A DNA stretch of 64,000 nucleotides from Sporomusa sp. KB1. Lineage in GTDB: Bacteria > Bacillota > Negativicutes > Sporomusales > Sporomusaceae. Each line of letters begins with the position of its first letter. The first letter of the stretch is position 1. Position numbers and translations under genes: made by a program. Where the stretch lies: contig NZ_VLKC01000002.1 of assembly GCF_007830295.1 (NCBI RefSeq), forward strand, positions 1,304,887 through 1,368,886, written 5' to 3'. Of this stretch, positions 36,001 to 44,800 are shown one piece after another. The notes below the pieces were generated by a model. That model was not told the origin of the DNA. It saw only the letters and a list, made by a program, of their open reading frames with translations, and made no database searches.

Positions 36001-37979
36001 GCTTTATGATGGATACTGTCACGCCGGGCAGCCGGCTGCTCAATGCTGACAGGCACATAACACGCCCCCATTGCCAGAATGCCAAATGCCGCAGCGATTT
36101 GTTCCATGCCCCGCGGCAGGGTGACAGCAACAACGTCACCTGCCTCTATGCCTGTTTTTTTTAGCAAAGCCGCCACCCGCAGCGCATGCCCGGCCAGTTC
36201 GCCATACGAAAAACAAGTATTGGAAGAACTTTCGATCAGTGCGGTCGCCTGCGGCTGCCTGGCGGCAAAATCAAAAAAGCAATCATGCAGGCATAACGCC
36301 GGCGGAGAACTGGCTACCCCATCATCCCTGACCCGCCTTTGCGGTCCTGAACCGGCGAGAACGTCCGGCGAAAGCCGCCAGTCATTGTTTTCGGCCACCA
36401 GCCAGTGAATCAACTCAGTATATGCAGTAAACATCCTGTCAATTAAACCAGCAGGAAACAGGCGCTCAACCGCGTCCCAGGCGAGCAAAAGGCCGCCATC
36501 CATTTCATACAGCTGAAAATCGAGCCAAACCTGTGGTGTCTGGGAAATCATGTAAGACAGATTTCCCAATGTTTCCCGGCATTCATCATTAATAAGCGGC
36601 GAACCTAAATTGCAGGCAAAAACGACTGGTGCAAAATCCCGTTCTCCCTGGCGGACACGCGCCAAATCACGCTGGACCTGGACTCCGGAATAGGCAGTAT
36701 GAGCCGCGTCCTGATGAAACTGCGCCTGAATGCTCTGTACCCGCTCCACAAAGGATTGCCGGGATTCGCAGTCAACAGCTAAGAGCAGCAGGTTGGTAAA
36801 ATCGGCAACAACCTCCTCCAGACCGGCTTCCCCTGTCTGGCGGTCAAATAGCGGTATATTAATGAGAAACCGTGAATTTGTACTCCATCGGTCAAGGACC
36901 TCGGCATAGGCAGTTAGCAGTACCATTGCAGGCGTAACCTGGTGTGCGGCAGCCCTTCTTTGCAGTATCGTCCAGTCCGCTTTATTCACAAAATAGGTCC
37001 TGCGCTTAAACACTGGGCCCTTAAGGGTTTCGGGCTTTACCTGTAACGGTAAGCCGGGAGCCGCCGGCAGGGTCGCCAGCCGCTCCTGCCAATATTGAGC
37101 AGCCCTTGCTTTATCGGCTGCCCGGCACGGCGCCTGCTGCGCCAAATATTTGCCGAAACTCCAGTTAATCGGTGCCGCCGGCAGGCAGTCACGGGCATAA
37201 GCGGCAGCCAAATCCCGCAAAATGATATGCAGGCTTTGCACGTCAGCCACAAGCAAATCAATATCAAAATGAAGCCGGGTATGACCTTTAGGCAGTAAAC
37301 TGAGCTCAAGGCCGGCAACCTCGCCTTGCTCCACAGCAAAACGCCGGTGGGATAACCGGTCACGTATACGCTGTAGTTCCAGCCCAAGCTCATCCTCCGG
37401 ATAAAAACGCAAGTCATTTACCTGCAGTGTTTTTGTCGCAGGAGCATCCGCTATTTCCTGCCGGCCGTCTGCCAGGAATCTCGCCCGGAGCATCGTATGA
37501 TGCATCAGCAGTTTTCCCCAGGCCACATCCAACCTCCCGGGTTCAATGCCCCTGCCGTCTATCTCCAAATAGGCATGGCAACCCACGCCGCCAAGTGGTT
37601 GGTCATCCTGACGCCCAATCCAGTAGGCATATTGAACATCGGTAAGCGGAAAAGGCCCTTGCACCGCCCCCGGATCTTCAGGTTTTTCTGCGCACCCGCT
37701 TACCGGTTGAGCTGCTGTTTGATTTCTTTGTAATAAAGACCACCAGTCACCCAGGCAGGGCGCGGCGATCAACTCAGCAAACGTGACCGCCCATCCCCGC
37801 CGCCGCCATTGGTTAACCAGTCTCATAATTTGCAGTGAATCCAAGCCGAGTTCAATCAGGTTGTGATTATCGTCAAACTCTGCAGCCTTAGGCAGCATAG
37901 CGTTAATTTGCCGCCGTACTTCTTCATAGCCTGGAGATTTATGGACTGAAAAATCTGTGCTGTTTGCCCGATTCATCAT
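30066..37979 (-). CDS. NRPS: ArCP-Cy-A-E-PCP-Cy-A-PCP (HMWP2/PchE-like)
   Basis: About 2637 residues. Domains in order: aryl carrier protein (LGLDS, serine near 49); Cy1 (about 110-540, motif DLLVADVQS at 242-250); A1 (about 565-1010, IIFTSGSTGEPKGVE) with a methyltransferase-fold insert (about 1040-1410); PCP1 (LGGDS near 1505); Cy2 (motif DNLIFDGWS); A2 (VIYTSGSTGTPKGVM) and PCP2 (CGGDS). A2 residues read D-L-Y-N-L-S-L-I-W, the cysteine code; A1 reads D-L-Y-N-M-S-M-I-W. The insert has IGARSS where active methyltransferases have GxGxG, as in the epimerase-like insert of PchE and HMWP2. It would load salicylate, add two cysteines and cyclise them. GTG and two ATGs lie together at the start; the ATG at 37979 best fits AGAGG. 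Confidence 0.92.
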   Translation of the reverse strand: MMNRANSTDFSVHKSPGYEEVRRQINAMLPKAAEFDDNHNLIELGLDSLQIMRLVNQWRRRGWAVTFAELIAAPCLGDWWSLLQRNQTAAQPVSGCAEKPEDPGAVQGPFPLTDVQYAYWIGRQDDQPLGGVGCHAYLEIDGRGIEPGRLDVAWGKLLMHHTMLRARFLADGRQEIADAPATKTLQVNDLRFYPEDELGLELQRIRDRLSHRRFAVEQGEVAGLELSLLPKGHTRLHFDIDLLVADVQSLHIILRDLAAAYARDCLPAAPINWSFGKYLAQQAPCRAADKARAAQYWQERLATLPAAPGLPLQVKPETLKGPVFKRRTYFVNKADWTILQRRAAAHQVTPAMVLLTAYAEVLDRWSTNSRFLINIPLFDRQTGEAGLEEVVADFTNLLLLAVDCESRQSFVERVQSIQAQFHQDAAHTAYSGVQVQRDLARVRQGERDFAPVVFACNLGSPLINDECRETLGNLSYMISQTPQVWLDFQLYEMDGGLLLAWDAVERLFPAGLIDRMFTAYTELIHWLVAENNDWRLSPDVLAGSGPQRRVRDDGVASSPPALCLHDCFFDFAARQPQATALIESSSNTCFSYGELAGHALRVAALLKKTGIEAGDVVAVTLPRGMEQIAAAFGILAMGACYVPVSIEQPAARRDSIHHKAAIRHVLTSREYAQTIDWPDGVILLPIEDAADLNPLTKPVKLSPERPAYIIFTSGSTGEPKGVEISHYGAWNTITDINRRYQVGPEDRILAVSALDFDLSVYDIFGVLSVGGSVVLLTEDTRREAAVWVKLLGRYQVTLWNSVPVLLEMLLVAAENACIADLPLRLTMLSGDWIGLDLPSRLKNVAEHCQLVAMGGATEASIWSNYFDVTLPLPAEWTSIPYGRPLTNQQYRVVDGKGRDCPDWVAGELWIGGAGVALGYRGDPEFTAERFVSWQGSRWYRTGDLGRYWPDGNIEFLGRKDFQVKIRGHRIELGEIEAALQQHPGIRAAVVAAAGPPRGNKQLVGYVVPDWKNQSSLFAIESADAEQVKTLWTELLKAGDQQSRQALPEGIRLAELPEFWAYLEHLSLQYICRALEKAGAFLKPGERYTPEELMNHCQFQQRYCELVKQWLEVLADEGILEKDETGAFTSSQPFRSAINQCLAESGISPAWENYVQGLLRYVQQIDKYSVSLLTGDTDPLELFFSEELLLSPEELMQNLPGIDYRNSIAVKLLKTATEGKPGLRPLRVLEIGARSSNLTGALLALLKPGEAVYTCTDKSSFFTNIAKSSYKNYAFVEYRLLDIDQNPQGQGYDAYSYDVIIASDSLHRARNIGVALTHLQSLLAPGGLLLLLEMTCNSRLQQISTAFLEEGFSLFEDERQAENLPLLSAEKWRQVLQSKNFAEVAVFPQTGDSTGSFGQHVIVARAGNTVNRFKPETLPVFLSQKLPAYMVPAAFVLLDELPLTANGKVDRQALPAPDAMNKANTEKAFAAPQTPVEKSLAAIWGGIFEIEQIGIADNYFELGGDSLLATKLSAMVRSAFAVELSLGSIFERPTIAQLAEHIQLLIETKQEHAGSAALLPQIVTTPDQHWLPFPLTDIQQAYWVGRSGVYSLGNVSTHCYFEIEGTDLDIEQLGRAWQRLIDQHGMMRAVIMPDGQNQRILEYVPPYKIAVLDLRGKEAEVVASGLNSIREEMSHQVLATSQWPLFDVRASRFGENHVRLHISFDNLIFDGWSMFHLLSEWTRLYRQPDAVLPTLDLSFRDYVLALERLKESELYQRDRDYWFTRLPTLPPAPELPLAQKPEAILEQRFSRLDARLNRETWQRLKQQAAEAGLTPSGILLTAYAEVLGVWSKQPRFTINLTQFNRLPLHPQVNELVGDFTSLTLLAVDNLSGKNLLERGRKLQQQLWQDLDHPYVGGVEIQRELAKRYGGHQGVVMPVVFTSALGVDQWSGGSSGGKWLGKLVYNITQTPQVWLDHQVVEQEGELLLIWDAVAGLFPEGLLDDMFSAYYQLLQRLTGDETAWLQAAPSLITVPRLEQRNEANNTDAPVSGETLASLFAKQVGIQPGHPAVIAADRTLTYGELSCRANAVARLLRTKGVRPDTLVAVVMEKGWEQVVATIGILQAGAAYLPIDPAYPEERRRQLLQDGNVGVALTQSWLEEQLEWPAGIERILVDQVMSADQDCFADHAGQPEDLAYVIYTSGSTGTPKGVMIEHKGVVNTILDVNRRFSVGPADRILALSNLNFDLSVYDIFGILAAGATIVLPAADKVRDPAHWLELLQQYQVTLWNTVPAFMQMLVEHAGADQVTPQSLRLALLSGDWIPLDLPDRLKAKFHNIRVISLGGATEASIWSNLYPVREVNPDWKSIPYGRPLDNQRFYVLNEFMGDCPVWTPGQLYIGGTGLARGYWRDEEKTKASFGLHPHTGERLYRTGDLGRYWPDGNIELLGREDFQVKIRGHRIELGEIEAAIAAYPGVQSAVVIVQDQPPALAAAVVFGAGALTQQERDAGEDLRTFLARKLPGYMVPNNIKAVERLPLNDNGKVDRAAVKQSLRQHQDAANNSFEAPCDDLERQIAAVWSDILGAQNFARDDDFFLCGGDSLKAVRIIGQLQKQRISPVRMPLQTLFTTPTIAALAAEIRVLQVSFMEHEPQQQAVEEGIL

Positions 37980-40957
37980 CACACTAACCTCTGAAAGGAT
38001 ACCAACTGCCGGGAAACGCTGCTTAATTTTTCACGCGTTTCTTCTATCTCTCTTGCTGGTACAGACATCTCAACTATGCCTGCCCCGGCATGGAGCCATG
38101 CACCCTTATCTTTCTGAAAAATTGTCCGCAAAACAAGGGCGGCATCCATTACGCCGTCACTGTCATATGTCATTACGCAGCCGCTATAGAGGTTTCTGGC
38201 GTGTGTCTCGAATCTCCCGATGGCATCAATTGACTCTTTTTTGGGAATGCCGGACGCCGTTACGGCAGGGAAAAGGGCATTAAATGCATGCCATGAGTTA
38301 TAGCCGGGCTTAAGTTTTCCTATTAATCTTGAAGCAATATGCTGAACTGTCCCCCGTTTTACCACTGACATGAAATCACTCACGGCACTGCTTTCAGCAT
38401 CACAAATGCTTCGCAGCTCTTCAAACGCCAGTTTTACAGCAACTGCATGCTCAGCAATCTCTTTCGGATCATTTAGCAGCTCACCCCTAAACCTGCGGTC
38501 TTCTTCCTCGTTGCAGCCGCTTACGCGCGTTCCCGCAAGCGGCAGGGTGCTTACCCAGCCCTGACGATCAACTTCAACAACCGTTTCAGGGCTAAACCCA
38601 GCAGCCTGCAAATCATCAAGGCTTAGAAGAAATGATCTCGCAGGAGAGTTAACCCTTCTGCCCGCAATATAACTGGCAACCATATCAAGCTTCCTGTTAA
38701 GCGGGATTTTTCTGGACAAAATCACTTTCTGATATTTGCGTTCCTGAATCTCCTTTACCGCATCGGCCACGATTTGCATATATTTTTCGGCGTCATGCGT
38801 ATTTACCTCCGGGACTTCCAGTTTCTGCGCCCCCAGTCTTTGGACCAAACTGTTGGCAAAACTCTTGTCCTGGCCAGCAGCAGTAATCTTCCTCACAAGC
38901 CGGCCAAACTCCTCAAATACATCCTCTCCCAGAGCTCTTACAAGGATTGCCCCGTTGGTAAAACGCACTTCGGCTTTAGGAATAAATAGTTTGAGAAGGC
39001 ATGGATCTTCAGACAGCAGGTGCAGATTCTGGTTATAACGGGCCAGTCCGAAATTGGCAATGCCATAAGCGCGCCAGTTTTTCAAGCGAACTGACGCAAA
39101 AGCCTTGTCTATGGTTTCGCTTACTACCGCATTTTCAAACTGTAGTGTTTTATTATCTGTTTGTAATGTTGTATTTTCCGGATTAACAGTTAGCAGGGCA
39201 TGAATTCCCAGCCCCACACTCAACTCTTCCCCAGTTTCGTACAGGAGATAGTTTCCAAAGAGACCGGCTTCGGCAATTTGCGCTGCGGCTAGATGAGCAT
39301 CTCCCTCAAAACCAATTGTTTCTTCAAGATAGGCGATTGGGTAAACCTCGACCTCGCACTTAAGCCCTGTCGCCATCTTTTTAAGCTTTGTTTTATCCAC
39401 CTTGCCAACACTGGTCAGTGGCCAGAAATCGATGATTTCGATCTGGTCTGGCAGTTTATAGCGCGCAATTCCCCTGTTCGTTAAAAATTGATGAATATCC
39501 GCAAGACTGATTTCGCTAGTATCGGTGAGCAAATAGGCGCAACTTCGCTCACCAAGGTTTTCATCAGGAAGGGCAACTACGGCCGCGTCTCTGATCTGGG
39601 GATGTGCGCACAGGTAAGCTTCTATTTCCGCCGGCATGATTTTTTCACCAGCCCGGTTAATTTGCTCTTTTATCCGACCGCCGATTTGAATATTCCCTTC
39701 TGCGGTCATTCTCGCCCGGTCCCCGGAACAATAGAAGCCGTCAAAAGTAAAGCACTTACTATTCTGTTCCGGCGCCTGGTAGTAACCGCTGATGGTATAG
39801 GGTCCTCTCACAAGAAGCTCGCCATATTCTCCTGCTGCGACATCATTGCCGTCCTGATTAACAATCCTTATCTCATCATCAACCGAAAGCGGACGCCCCT
39901 GGCAACTGAGGATAATATCCTCAGGATCACCAAGGGAAGTGCAGCAAATAAGTCCTTCCGCAATACCGAAAACCTGCTGAAGTCTGCAGTGCATTTCTGG
40001 GGCTATGCGTTTGGCGATATTTCCATCCAGCATCGAGCCGCCTACCTGGAGAACCTCAAGACTTGAGATGTCGCTGTAGGTATCCCACTCCAGGACCTCA
40101 AGCCACAAATTAACGATGGCGGGAACAAGTGCGGTAATTGTCACCTGCTCTTTTTCAATCAGCGGAAAAGCCTCCTCGCAGCTGGTGGTTTTGCACAAAA
40201 CAACCCGGCCGCCGACTGACAGTGTGCCAAGGATTCCGGGGCAGCACAGGGGAAAGTTATGGGCCACCGGCAGAACGGCAAGATAGACGCTTTGAGAATT
40301 GAGTTTGCAGCACGCTGCAGAGGTTTTGGCATTATAAGCGTAATCGGCATGCGTTCTTGGAATCAGCTTAGGTGTACCGGTCGTTCCCCCAGACAGGAGC
40401 AACAGTGCGGTATCTTTATAGGAGGGTAACTCCAGTTGCACTGGAGGACCGCTAATATTGGCCAGGCTCGCGCCGCTTTTGTCTTCACCATCGGTTATGA
40501 TGAATTTAACCGATGGATGTTTTTTCACCAAATGATCGGCCATCTTTTTATAATCAAAACCCAAAAATGTATCAGGAATAATATACGCAACCGGTTTCGC
40601 AAGACTAAAAATCCCGTCCAGTTCGGCTTCCCTGTGGGCAGGCAGTGCCAGAACCGGCAGCGCACCAATACGAAACAGGGCAAAACAAGTCAGTACGAAA
40701 GAAATGCGGTTCGGCAGCTGTACAACCACATTGCAGCCTTTCTTTATCCCCATATGAAAAAATCCGGCAGCAAGCTCATCGGCCCTGCGGTCAAGTTCCC
40801 GGTAAGTAAGTCTGGTTTCACCTTCAACAAGTGCAATGTTGTCTGTATATCTTTCCGCCCATACTGTTAACTGCTGACCAAGAGTCAGCGGTTCCCAATA
40901 ACCGGCCTGTTCATATCTTTTTGCAGCATTTTCAAACCATTCCCTGTTTACTTTCAT
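37979..40957 (-). CDS. Fused salicylate-AMP ligase and salicylate synthase
   Basis: A 992-residue bifunctional protein. The N-terminal half (to about 540) is an aryl-acid adenylating enzyme of the YbtE/PchD/DhbE group: LLLLSGGTTGTPKLIPRTHA, QVFGIAEGL and GRIKEQINRAGEKI. The C-terminal half (about 560-992) is a chorismate-utilising salicylate synthase of the Irp9/MbtI type: YQKVILSRKIPL, PLAGTR, VQHIASRLIGKL, AVTASGIPKKESI and YSGCVMTYDSDGVMDAAL. The first half would attach the salicylate made by the second half to the ArCP of the next NRPS. I know these activities as separate proteins in yersiniabactin and mycobactin systems. GGGAGGGGG seven bases upstream supports the ATG at 40957. It overlaps the start of the following NRPS. 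Confidence 0.92.
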   Translation of the reverse strand: MKVNREWFENAAKRYEQAGYWEPLTLGQQLTVWAERYTDNIALVEGETRLTYRELDRRADELAAGFFHMGIKKGCNVVVQLPNRISFVLTCFALFRIGALPVLALPAHREAELDGIFSLAKPVAYIIPDTFLGFDYKKMADHLVKKHPSVKFIITDGEDKSGASLANISGPPVQLELPSYKDTALLLLSGGTTGTPKLIPRTHADYAYNAKTSAACCKLNSQSVYLAVLPVAHNFPLCCPGILGTLSVGGRVVLCKTTSCEEAFPLIEKEQVTITALVPAIVNLWLEVLEWDTYSDISSLEVLQVGGSMLDGNIAKRIAPEMHCRLQQVFGIAEGLICCTSLGDPEDIILSCQGRPLSVDDEIRIVNQDGNDVAAGEYGELLVRGPYTISGYYQAPEQNSKCFTFDGFYCSGDRARMTAEGNIQIGGRIKEQINRAGEKIMPAEIEAYLCAHPQIRDAAVVALPDENLGERSCAYLLTDTSEISLADIHQFLTNRGIARYKLPDQIEIIDFWPLTSVGKVDKTKLKKMATGLKCEVEVYPIAYLEETIGFEGDAHLAAAQIAEAGLFGNYLLYETGEELSVGLGIHALLTVNPENTTLQTDNKTLQFENAVVSETIDKAFASVRLKNWRAYGIANFGLARYNQNLHLLSEDPCLLKLFIPKAEVRFTNGAILVRALGEDVFEEFGRLVRKITAAGQDKSFANSLVQRLGAQKLEVPEVNTHDAEKYMQIVADAVKEIQERKYQKVILSRKIPLNRKLDMVASYIAGRRVNSPARSFLLSLDDLQAAGFSPETVVEVDRQGWVSTLPLAGTRVSGCNEEEDRRFRGELLNDPKEIAEHAVAVKLAFEELRSICDAESSAVSDFMSVVKRGTVQHIASRLIGKLKPGYNSWHAFNALFPAVTASGIPKKESIDAIGRFETHARNLYSGCVMTYDSDGVMDAALVLRTIFQKDKGAWLHAGAGIVEMSVPAREIEETREKLSSVSRQLVSFQRLV

Positions 40958-40979
40958 TTCACTGCCCCCTCCCATTCTA

Positions 40980-41126
40980 TTACGTCTTAACCAGGCAAAC
41001 CTGATCTGCCGTTTTTTCCTGTTCCCGTTCCAATTGTCGATAGTCAGCTACCGGCAGATCCATCGCCACTCTTCGGCCATCCATCTTAACAATCTTGGTT
41101 GGTGAACCGATCACTGCTGTCAGCAT
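40980..41126 (-). CDS. 48-aa ORF between thioesterase and salicylate genes
   Basis: A 48-codon frame starts at an ATG overlapping the end of the type II thioesterase gene and ends 22 bases before the salicylate ligase/synthase start. The product is MLTAVIGSPTKIVKMDGRRV... with a charged, glutamine- and glutamate-rich second half (YRQLEQEQEKTADQ) and no membrane segment. It fills the only gap between these genes. It lacks the conserved tryptophans and NxExQ pattern of MbtH-like proteins. Function unknown; its reality rests on position and coupling only. Confidence 0.4.
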   Translation of the reverse strand: MLTAVIGSPTKIVKMDGRRVAMDLPVADYRQLEREQEKTADQVCLVKT

Positions 41127-41881
41127 AACGCAAAGTGCCGGAAAAGTATTTTCCTGACAGATTGCAACAGCGCCTTCTTTTGCGTTTGCAGAAAAAAATG
41201 ATTCCCGTTCAGCATTTCAAGCGTAAACTCATTGCACGTATGTCGTGACCACGCTCTCAGCTCTTCTTGATTGGCCTCCGTATCCTCTATACCGCCAAAT
41301 CCCGAAATTGGGCAGGATAGTGGCGCATCCACCGAATAAACATAGGTTTCATCCACTGTAAAATCCGCCCGTAAAATCGGAATAAATAACTCCATAAGTT
41401 CTTGGCTCCGCAAAACCGATTCCGGTGTGCCGGAAAAGCGGCGCAGTTCCTCTACAAACGCCTCATCAGGCAAATGGTGAAGCGGCTTTGGTTCCGGTAT
41501 GTCAGGAGCACGGCTTCCGGACACAATCAGGCGACTGGGCTGAATTTTCCATTTCTTGCGCAGATGCCGGGCAATTTCGAAAGCAATCCGCGCCCCCAGA
41601 CTATGGCCGAAAAGAATAAACGGGCATTGCAGGTACGGAACGATTGCCTCGGAGATTGCACCCACCAGTCTGCTCATGTCACATAAAGGCAGTTCTGCTA
41701 TCCGGTTTTCCCGGCCTGGAAGCTGTATGGGATATATGCCTGCCGCTGCGGGTAAGGCTTTGGCCCAGCCCCGGTAAACAGACGCGCCGCCGCCTGCATA
41801 GGGCAGACAGAAGATACGGATTTTATCTTTAGCGTCAGGGCATCTAAGCAACCATGGGGTTCTTATTTTTTGATGATTCAT
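41120..41881 (-). CDS. Type II thioesterase of the NRPS locus
   Basis: A 253-residue stand-alone thioesterase of the GrsT/YbtT group. The N-terminus has FCLPYAGGGASVYRGW, the nucleophile elbow is LFGHSLGARIAFE, and the catalytic histidine is in LNGNHFFL. Such enzymes remove wrong acyl groups from carrier domains. AGGAG precedes the ATG, and the gene lies 16 bases after the NRPS with the terminal TE. Confidence 0.93.
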   Translation of the reverse strand: MNHQKIRTPWLLRCPDAKDKIRIFCLPYAGGGASVYRGWAKALPAAAGIYPIQLPGRENRIAELPLCDMSRLVGAISEAIVPYLQCPFILFGHSLGARIAFEIARHLRKKWKIQPSRLIVSGSRAPDIPEPKPLHHLPDEAFVEELRRFSGTPESVLRSQELMELFIPILRADFTVDETYVYSVDAPLSCPISGFGGIEDTEANQEELRAWSRHTCNEFTLEMLNGNHFFLQTQKKALLQSVRKILFRHFALC

Positions 41882-41897
41882 GCTAAACTCCTGTTGG

Positions 41898-44800
41898 TTA
41901 TTTTTTTACAAATACCTCGCCAATCACCTTGGCAAGATCGCTTACATTCGATTCGGCCTCAATACAAGTGAGGTGATTGCCGGCAATCTCTTGCACTGCA
42001 ACCTCACCGAGGCAGATTGCCTGCCAGAAATCAAGCGTCGTTTCATTGATGCCGGGTAAAAAATCATATGGTTCACGCGCCATCAAAAGACGAATATCTC
42101 CCATATAGGCCGGCGGTGTAAAGCGGGCCGCTTTAAAGTTTTGTCGATAAACCTTAAATAAGCCTTCAGCTATCTCGACCGGCATTGGCTCGCCATTGAA
42201 CTGGTCAATTGCTTTGACATAACTAGTGAAACGTTCGCGCATACTGAGGGTCGCCAGTCTTCGGCAGAGATCGCCCACTTTATTGAGGCTTTCGTGTCCG
42301 CCAATTGTGCCTGAGGACCCTTGGGGAACACAATTGCCATTATTCTTCATGATATACAGACCACCCCGTACTAAATCGGCTTGATCCACTCTGCCAAAAC
42401 CGGCCTGCTCCAGGGTGATATTGAGATGAGGCACAAACATTGTTTCCAGCAGGATATCATCATCAACAGCAGGCGTTGGGGGAACTTCAATCAAAACCAG
42501 ATCCAGAATATGTATCCCCCGCTCAAGCAGACGTCTGGCAACTTCAATCGCAATGAGTCCTCCAAAAGAATAACCGATAAGCTGCATCTGCATGTTGCCT
42601 GTCTCCAATAAGCGTCCGGCATAATCATCGGCTACTGTTTCAATCAGTTCCGCTGATTCAATTATGCAGTATTGTTCAATGTCTGCTATGGTTATTCCGA
42701 CAACCGGTCCTAATTTCTGAGCTGTAAGCTGTTTTAAGAGTGGGCGGAAACTGTCCATGGTGCCTAAAACGGCATGGAAAACCACTCTGAGCGGACCGGT
42801 CTCTTCCCCGCCGTAAGAAGTAAGTACGGCGTTATTTCCTGTTTTGCCCTGATTCCCTGCAGTTGGGACATCCGGTGTGCTTTCTGCTTCCTGACGATAA
42901 GATCGGATAAATTCGGCCAACGCGGCGACTGTCGGGTAATTCAACATTTGCCTGAATAACGCATCAAAGGGAATTTTTACCTGTAAAGGACCCTCTGCCA
43001 TCTTATCGCGCAATTTCCCTGCCACCTGAGCCATAATGAGCGAATCAGCGCCATGATCATAAAAGTTTTGTAATTTCCCAATCCGGGGAATGGACAATGC
43101 CTCCGCCCATAACCGGGCAATTTGCGCTTCCAGAATGTCGAAACTTTCTTCATCTATTGCCGCTGTGGGATGCTTCGTAATTGCCTTGGCACTCCATTTC
43201 GCCAGTTCGCGCCGATCAATCTTGCCATTGCCGGTCAGCGGCAGTGCATCAACAATATGCAGACGGGCAGGAATCATGTGAGCAGGCAGCCGTTTTGCGA
43301 GGAAATCGGTCAATTCAGACACCAGCGCCGGTATGCAGTCTTGTTCAAAGCAAGTCATCTCCACAATGCCGGTCAACGCTTTATTATCGCTTGCACCCTC
43401 TACCACAACCACGGCGGCAGTTACAGCAGAGTGCTTTAGCAGTGTTGACTCGATTTCCCCCAGTTCGATCCTATGTCCCCTGATTTTTACCTGAGTATCA
43501 CTGCGGCCGAGAAATTCAATTTCACCGCCAGGTCTATACCTTCCCAGATCGCCGGTACGGTAAAGCCGTTGTCCATCAACAGGCTGGAGGAGAAAACGGT
43601 CTTTTGTGGTTTCTTTATCCGCGAAATAGCCTTCAGCAAGACCAGTACCGGCAATATAAAGCTCTCCCGGCGCCCACACCGGACAATCCCGCAGCTTTTC
43701 GTCCAGCACACGGAATGCCTGATTGGCAAGCGGCCGCCCATACGGTATACTGCTCCAGTCTGGCTGCACTCCTCTATAAAGATGAAAAATTGACCAGATT
43801 GACGCTTCGGTAGCGCCGCCAAGGCTGACGACCTGCGCGGCAGGCGCATATTTGGGTACCATATCAGGCAGAGTGAGCGGTATCCAGTCTCCGGATAACA
43901 TGACAAGCCGCAATTTTTTCAGAAAAATATTATGGTCGGAATGCAGGCAGGCAACCAGCATTTGCATCAATGCCGGAACCGAATTCCACACCGTAACCTC
44001 ATGATCAACCATCAGTTTCGCCCAGTGAGACGGATCGTTCTGCTTGTCGGCAGACGGATAAATCAAAGTTCCACCTGCCGACAGAATGCCAAATATATCA
44101 TAGACAGATAAATCAAAGCTCAATTGAGCCAGCCCCAAAAGCCTGTCATCCGGGCTGATGTTAAAACGGCTGTTGATGTCTGTAATGGTGTTGGCGGCAG
44201 CACGGTGTGTAATTACAACTCCTTTAGGCTGGCCGGTCGATCCTGATGTGTGTATGATGTATGCCGGCAGATCAGGATCACCATCGCTTCTGAGCGTATT
44301 TTGCCTGTGCGGCTGAAGCTTATCGACTTCAATGGCCGTAATGTTCTCCGGCCATTTGATCCTGACTGCCGAGCAGGTTAAAACATGACGGATTTTTGTT
44401 TTTTCCAGCATAGCCATGCGGCGCAAATCCGGCTGTGCAACGTCAATCGGAACATAGACCGCTCCGGCTGACAACGCTCCCAGCACTGCCGCCACCTGAT
44501 GCACCGACTTATCCATAATGACCGCAACCCGGTCCTGTTCCTGGCAGCCGGTTTCTTTCAGTTTTTCAGCCACTGCCGAAGCACTCAACATCAGTTCCCC
44601 GTAAGTCACCCGCCCCTGGCTGTCAATAACAGCAGTCCGGTCCGGGGCTGCCTCAGCCTGGTTTAGGATTTTGCTATGCAAAAGCTCCTCCGGCAGCGGC
44701 GCTTTCGTATCGTTTATCTGCTTCCGCTCGTTAAACTGCCATGCAGGTAAAGGTACGACTTCTCCTGAATCCCACGCCTTATCTGTATCGGCCAACTGGT

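Noticed and set aside
40980..41126. MbtH-like protein
   Set aside because: Size and location in an NRPS cluster suggested it, but the conserved tryptophans and NxExQ pattern are missing and it is shorter (48 against about 70 residues).
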